From contig DLBY01000155.1 in assembly GCA_002480345.1 (NCBI GenBank), positions 1-14,589 on the forward strand: a stretch of DNA of 14,589 nucleotides, written 5' to 3'. The stretch comes from Phycisphaerales bacterium UBA7812. GTDB lineage: Bacteria > Planctomycetota > Phycisphaerae > Phycisphaerales > UBA1924. The notes under the pieces are model-generated. The model had not been told where the DNA came from, did no database searches, and saw nothing but the letters and a program-made list of their open reading frames with translations. This document shows, piece by piece, positions 14,352 to 14,589 of this stretch; position 1 is the stretch's first letter, and every line of letters starts with the position of its first letter. The position numbers were made by a program, and so were the translations under genes.

Positions 14352-14589
14352 TCGCGCTCTCCGGCACTGTCACCCTGTGCGGGCCGGCCCCCGAGCGCCT
14401 CGAGGCGCGCCTCGACGACCGCGCGGGTCATCTCATCCAGTTCGACATGCTCGATCGCGTGTTCTCCGATTCGGATCATGACTGCCTTCGCGTCCGCGCG
14501 GAACAGGGCCCACTCCGGCGGTTCGGGCGGATCGCACGCGAGGTACCAGGTCTCTCGGTAGTCGAACAACGCCGCGATCAGGGGCGCGT
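14348..14589 (-). CDS. Unknown protein, C-terminal 79 residues (cut by right edge)
   Basis: The frame is open from the right edge (visible part starts APLIAALFDYRETWYLACDP) to a TGA at 14350-14348. No ATG occurs in the visible part before Met49 or so; a TTG at 14569-14567 is more likely an internal Leu, so the true start is probably outside the window. Visible features are a tryptophan/proline stretch (WYLACDPPEPPEWALF) and a helical acidic tail (EHVELDEMTRAVVEARLEAL). I do not recognise it. Its stop overlaps the start of the LysM-like gene by four bases, so it is part of the same cassette. It might be an adaptor or baseplate-linked small protein. Confidence 0.6.
   Translation of the reverse strand, partial: APLIAALFDYRETWYLACDPPEPPEWALFRADAKAVMIRIGEHAIEHVELDEMTRAVVEARLEALGGRPAQGDSAGERE

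Noticed and set aside
1..14589. tRNA, rRNA, CRISPR, insertion sequence or attachment site
   Set aside because: No regularly spaced repeats, transposase-like frames, terminal inverted repeats or tRNA-like folds were seen on reading through both strands.

Overview
The window is GC-rich, tightly packed bacterial chromosome. The mix of genes (trigger factor, trpA, map, a DAGK-family lipid kinase, a complete hut set, and injection-system-type genes) suggests a Gram-negative bacterium. A Planctomycetota/Phycisphaerae-like host is my best guess from the flavour of the proteins, but nothing in the window proves it.

Layout. 1-351 (minus): the N-terminal part of an ABC-2 polysaccharide/O-antigen export permease, cut by the left edge. 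645-2015 (plus): trigger factor, closed by a clear intrinsic terminator. 2071-3794 (minus): map then trpA, probably one operon. 3846-4790 (plus): a DAGK/LCB5-like lipid kinase, divergent from map. 4839-10456 (minus): hutH, hutU, an arginase-fold hutG and hutI, in that order of transcription. They encode the whole route histidine -> urocanate -> imidazolonepropionate -> formiminoglutamate -> glutamate + formamide. 10586-10975 (plus): a DUF4280 PAAR-like protein. 11006-14589 (minus): four tightly coupled genes, namely a partial unknown at the right edge, a LysM-like plus peptidoglycan-binding protein, a proline-rich acidic small protein, and a 716-residue protein with a hydrophobic C-terminus.

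The housekeeping and hut genes look intact. Points to note are an Asn in imidazolonepropionase where the family normally has a metal-binding Asp, a trigger factor with a degenerate isomerase domain, and a perfect inverted repeat covering both the Shine-Dalgarno and the start codon of map.

The most interesting part is 10586-14589. A PAAR-like spike-tip protein sits tail-to-tail with an operon whose genes overlap by ATGA or lie 11 bases apart. This looks like a cargo cassette of a contractile injection system (type VI secretion or an extracellular relative). The 716-residue protein is a candidate membrane-active effector and I see no immunity gene beside it. The role is inferred from architecture and neighbourhood; no sheath, baseplate or VgrG gene is in view.
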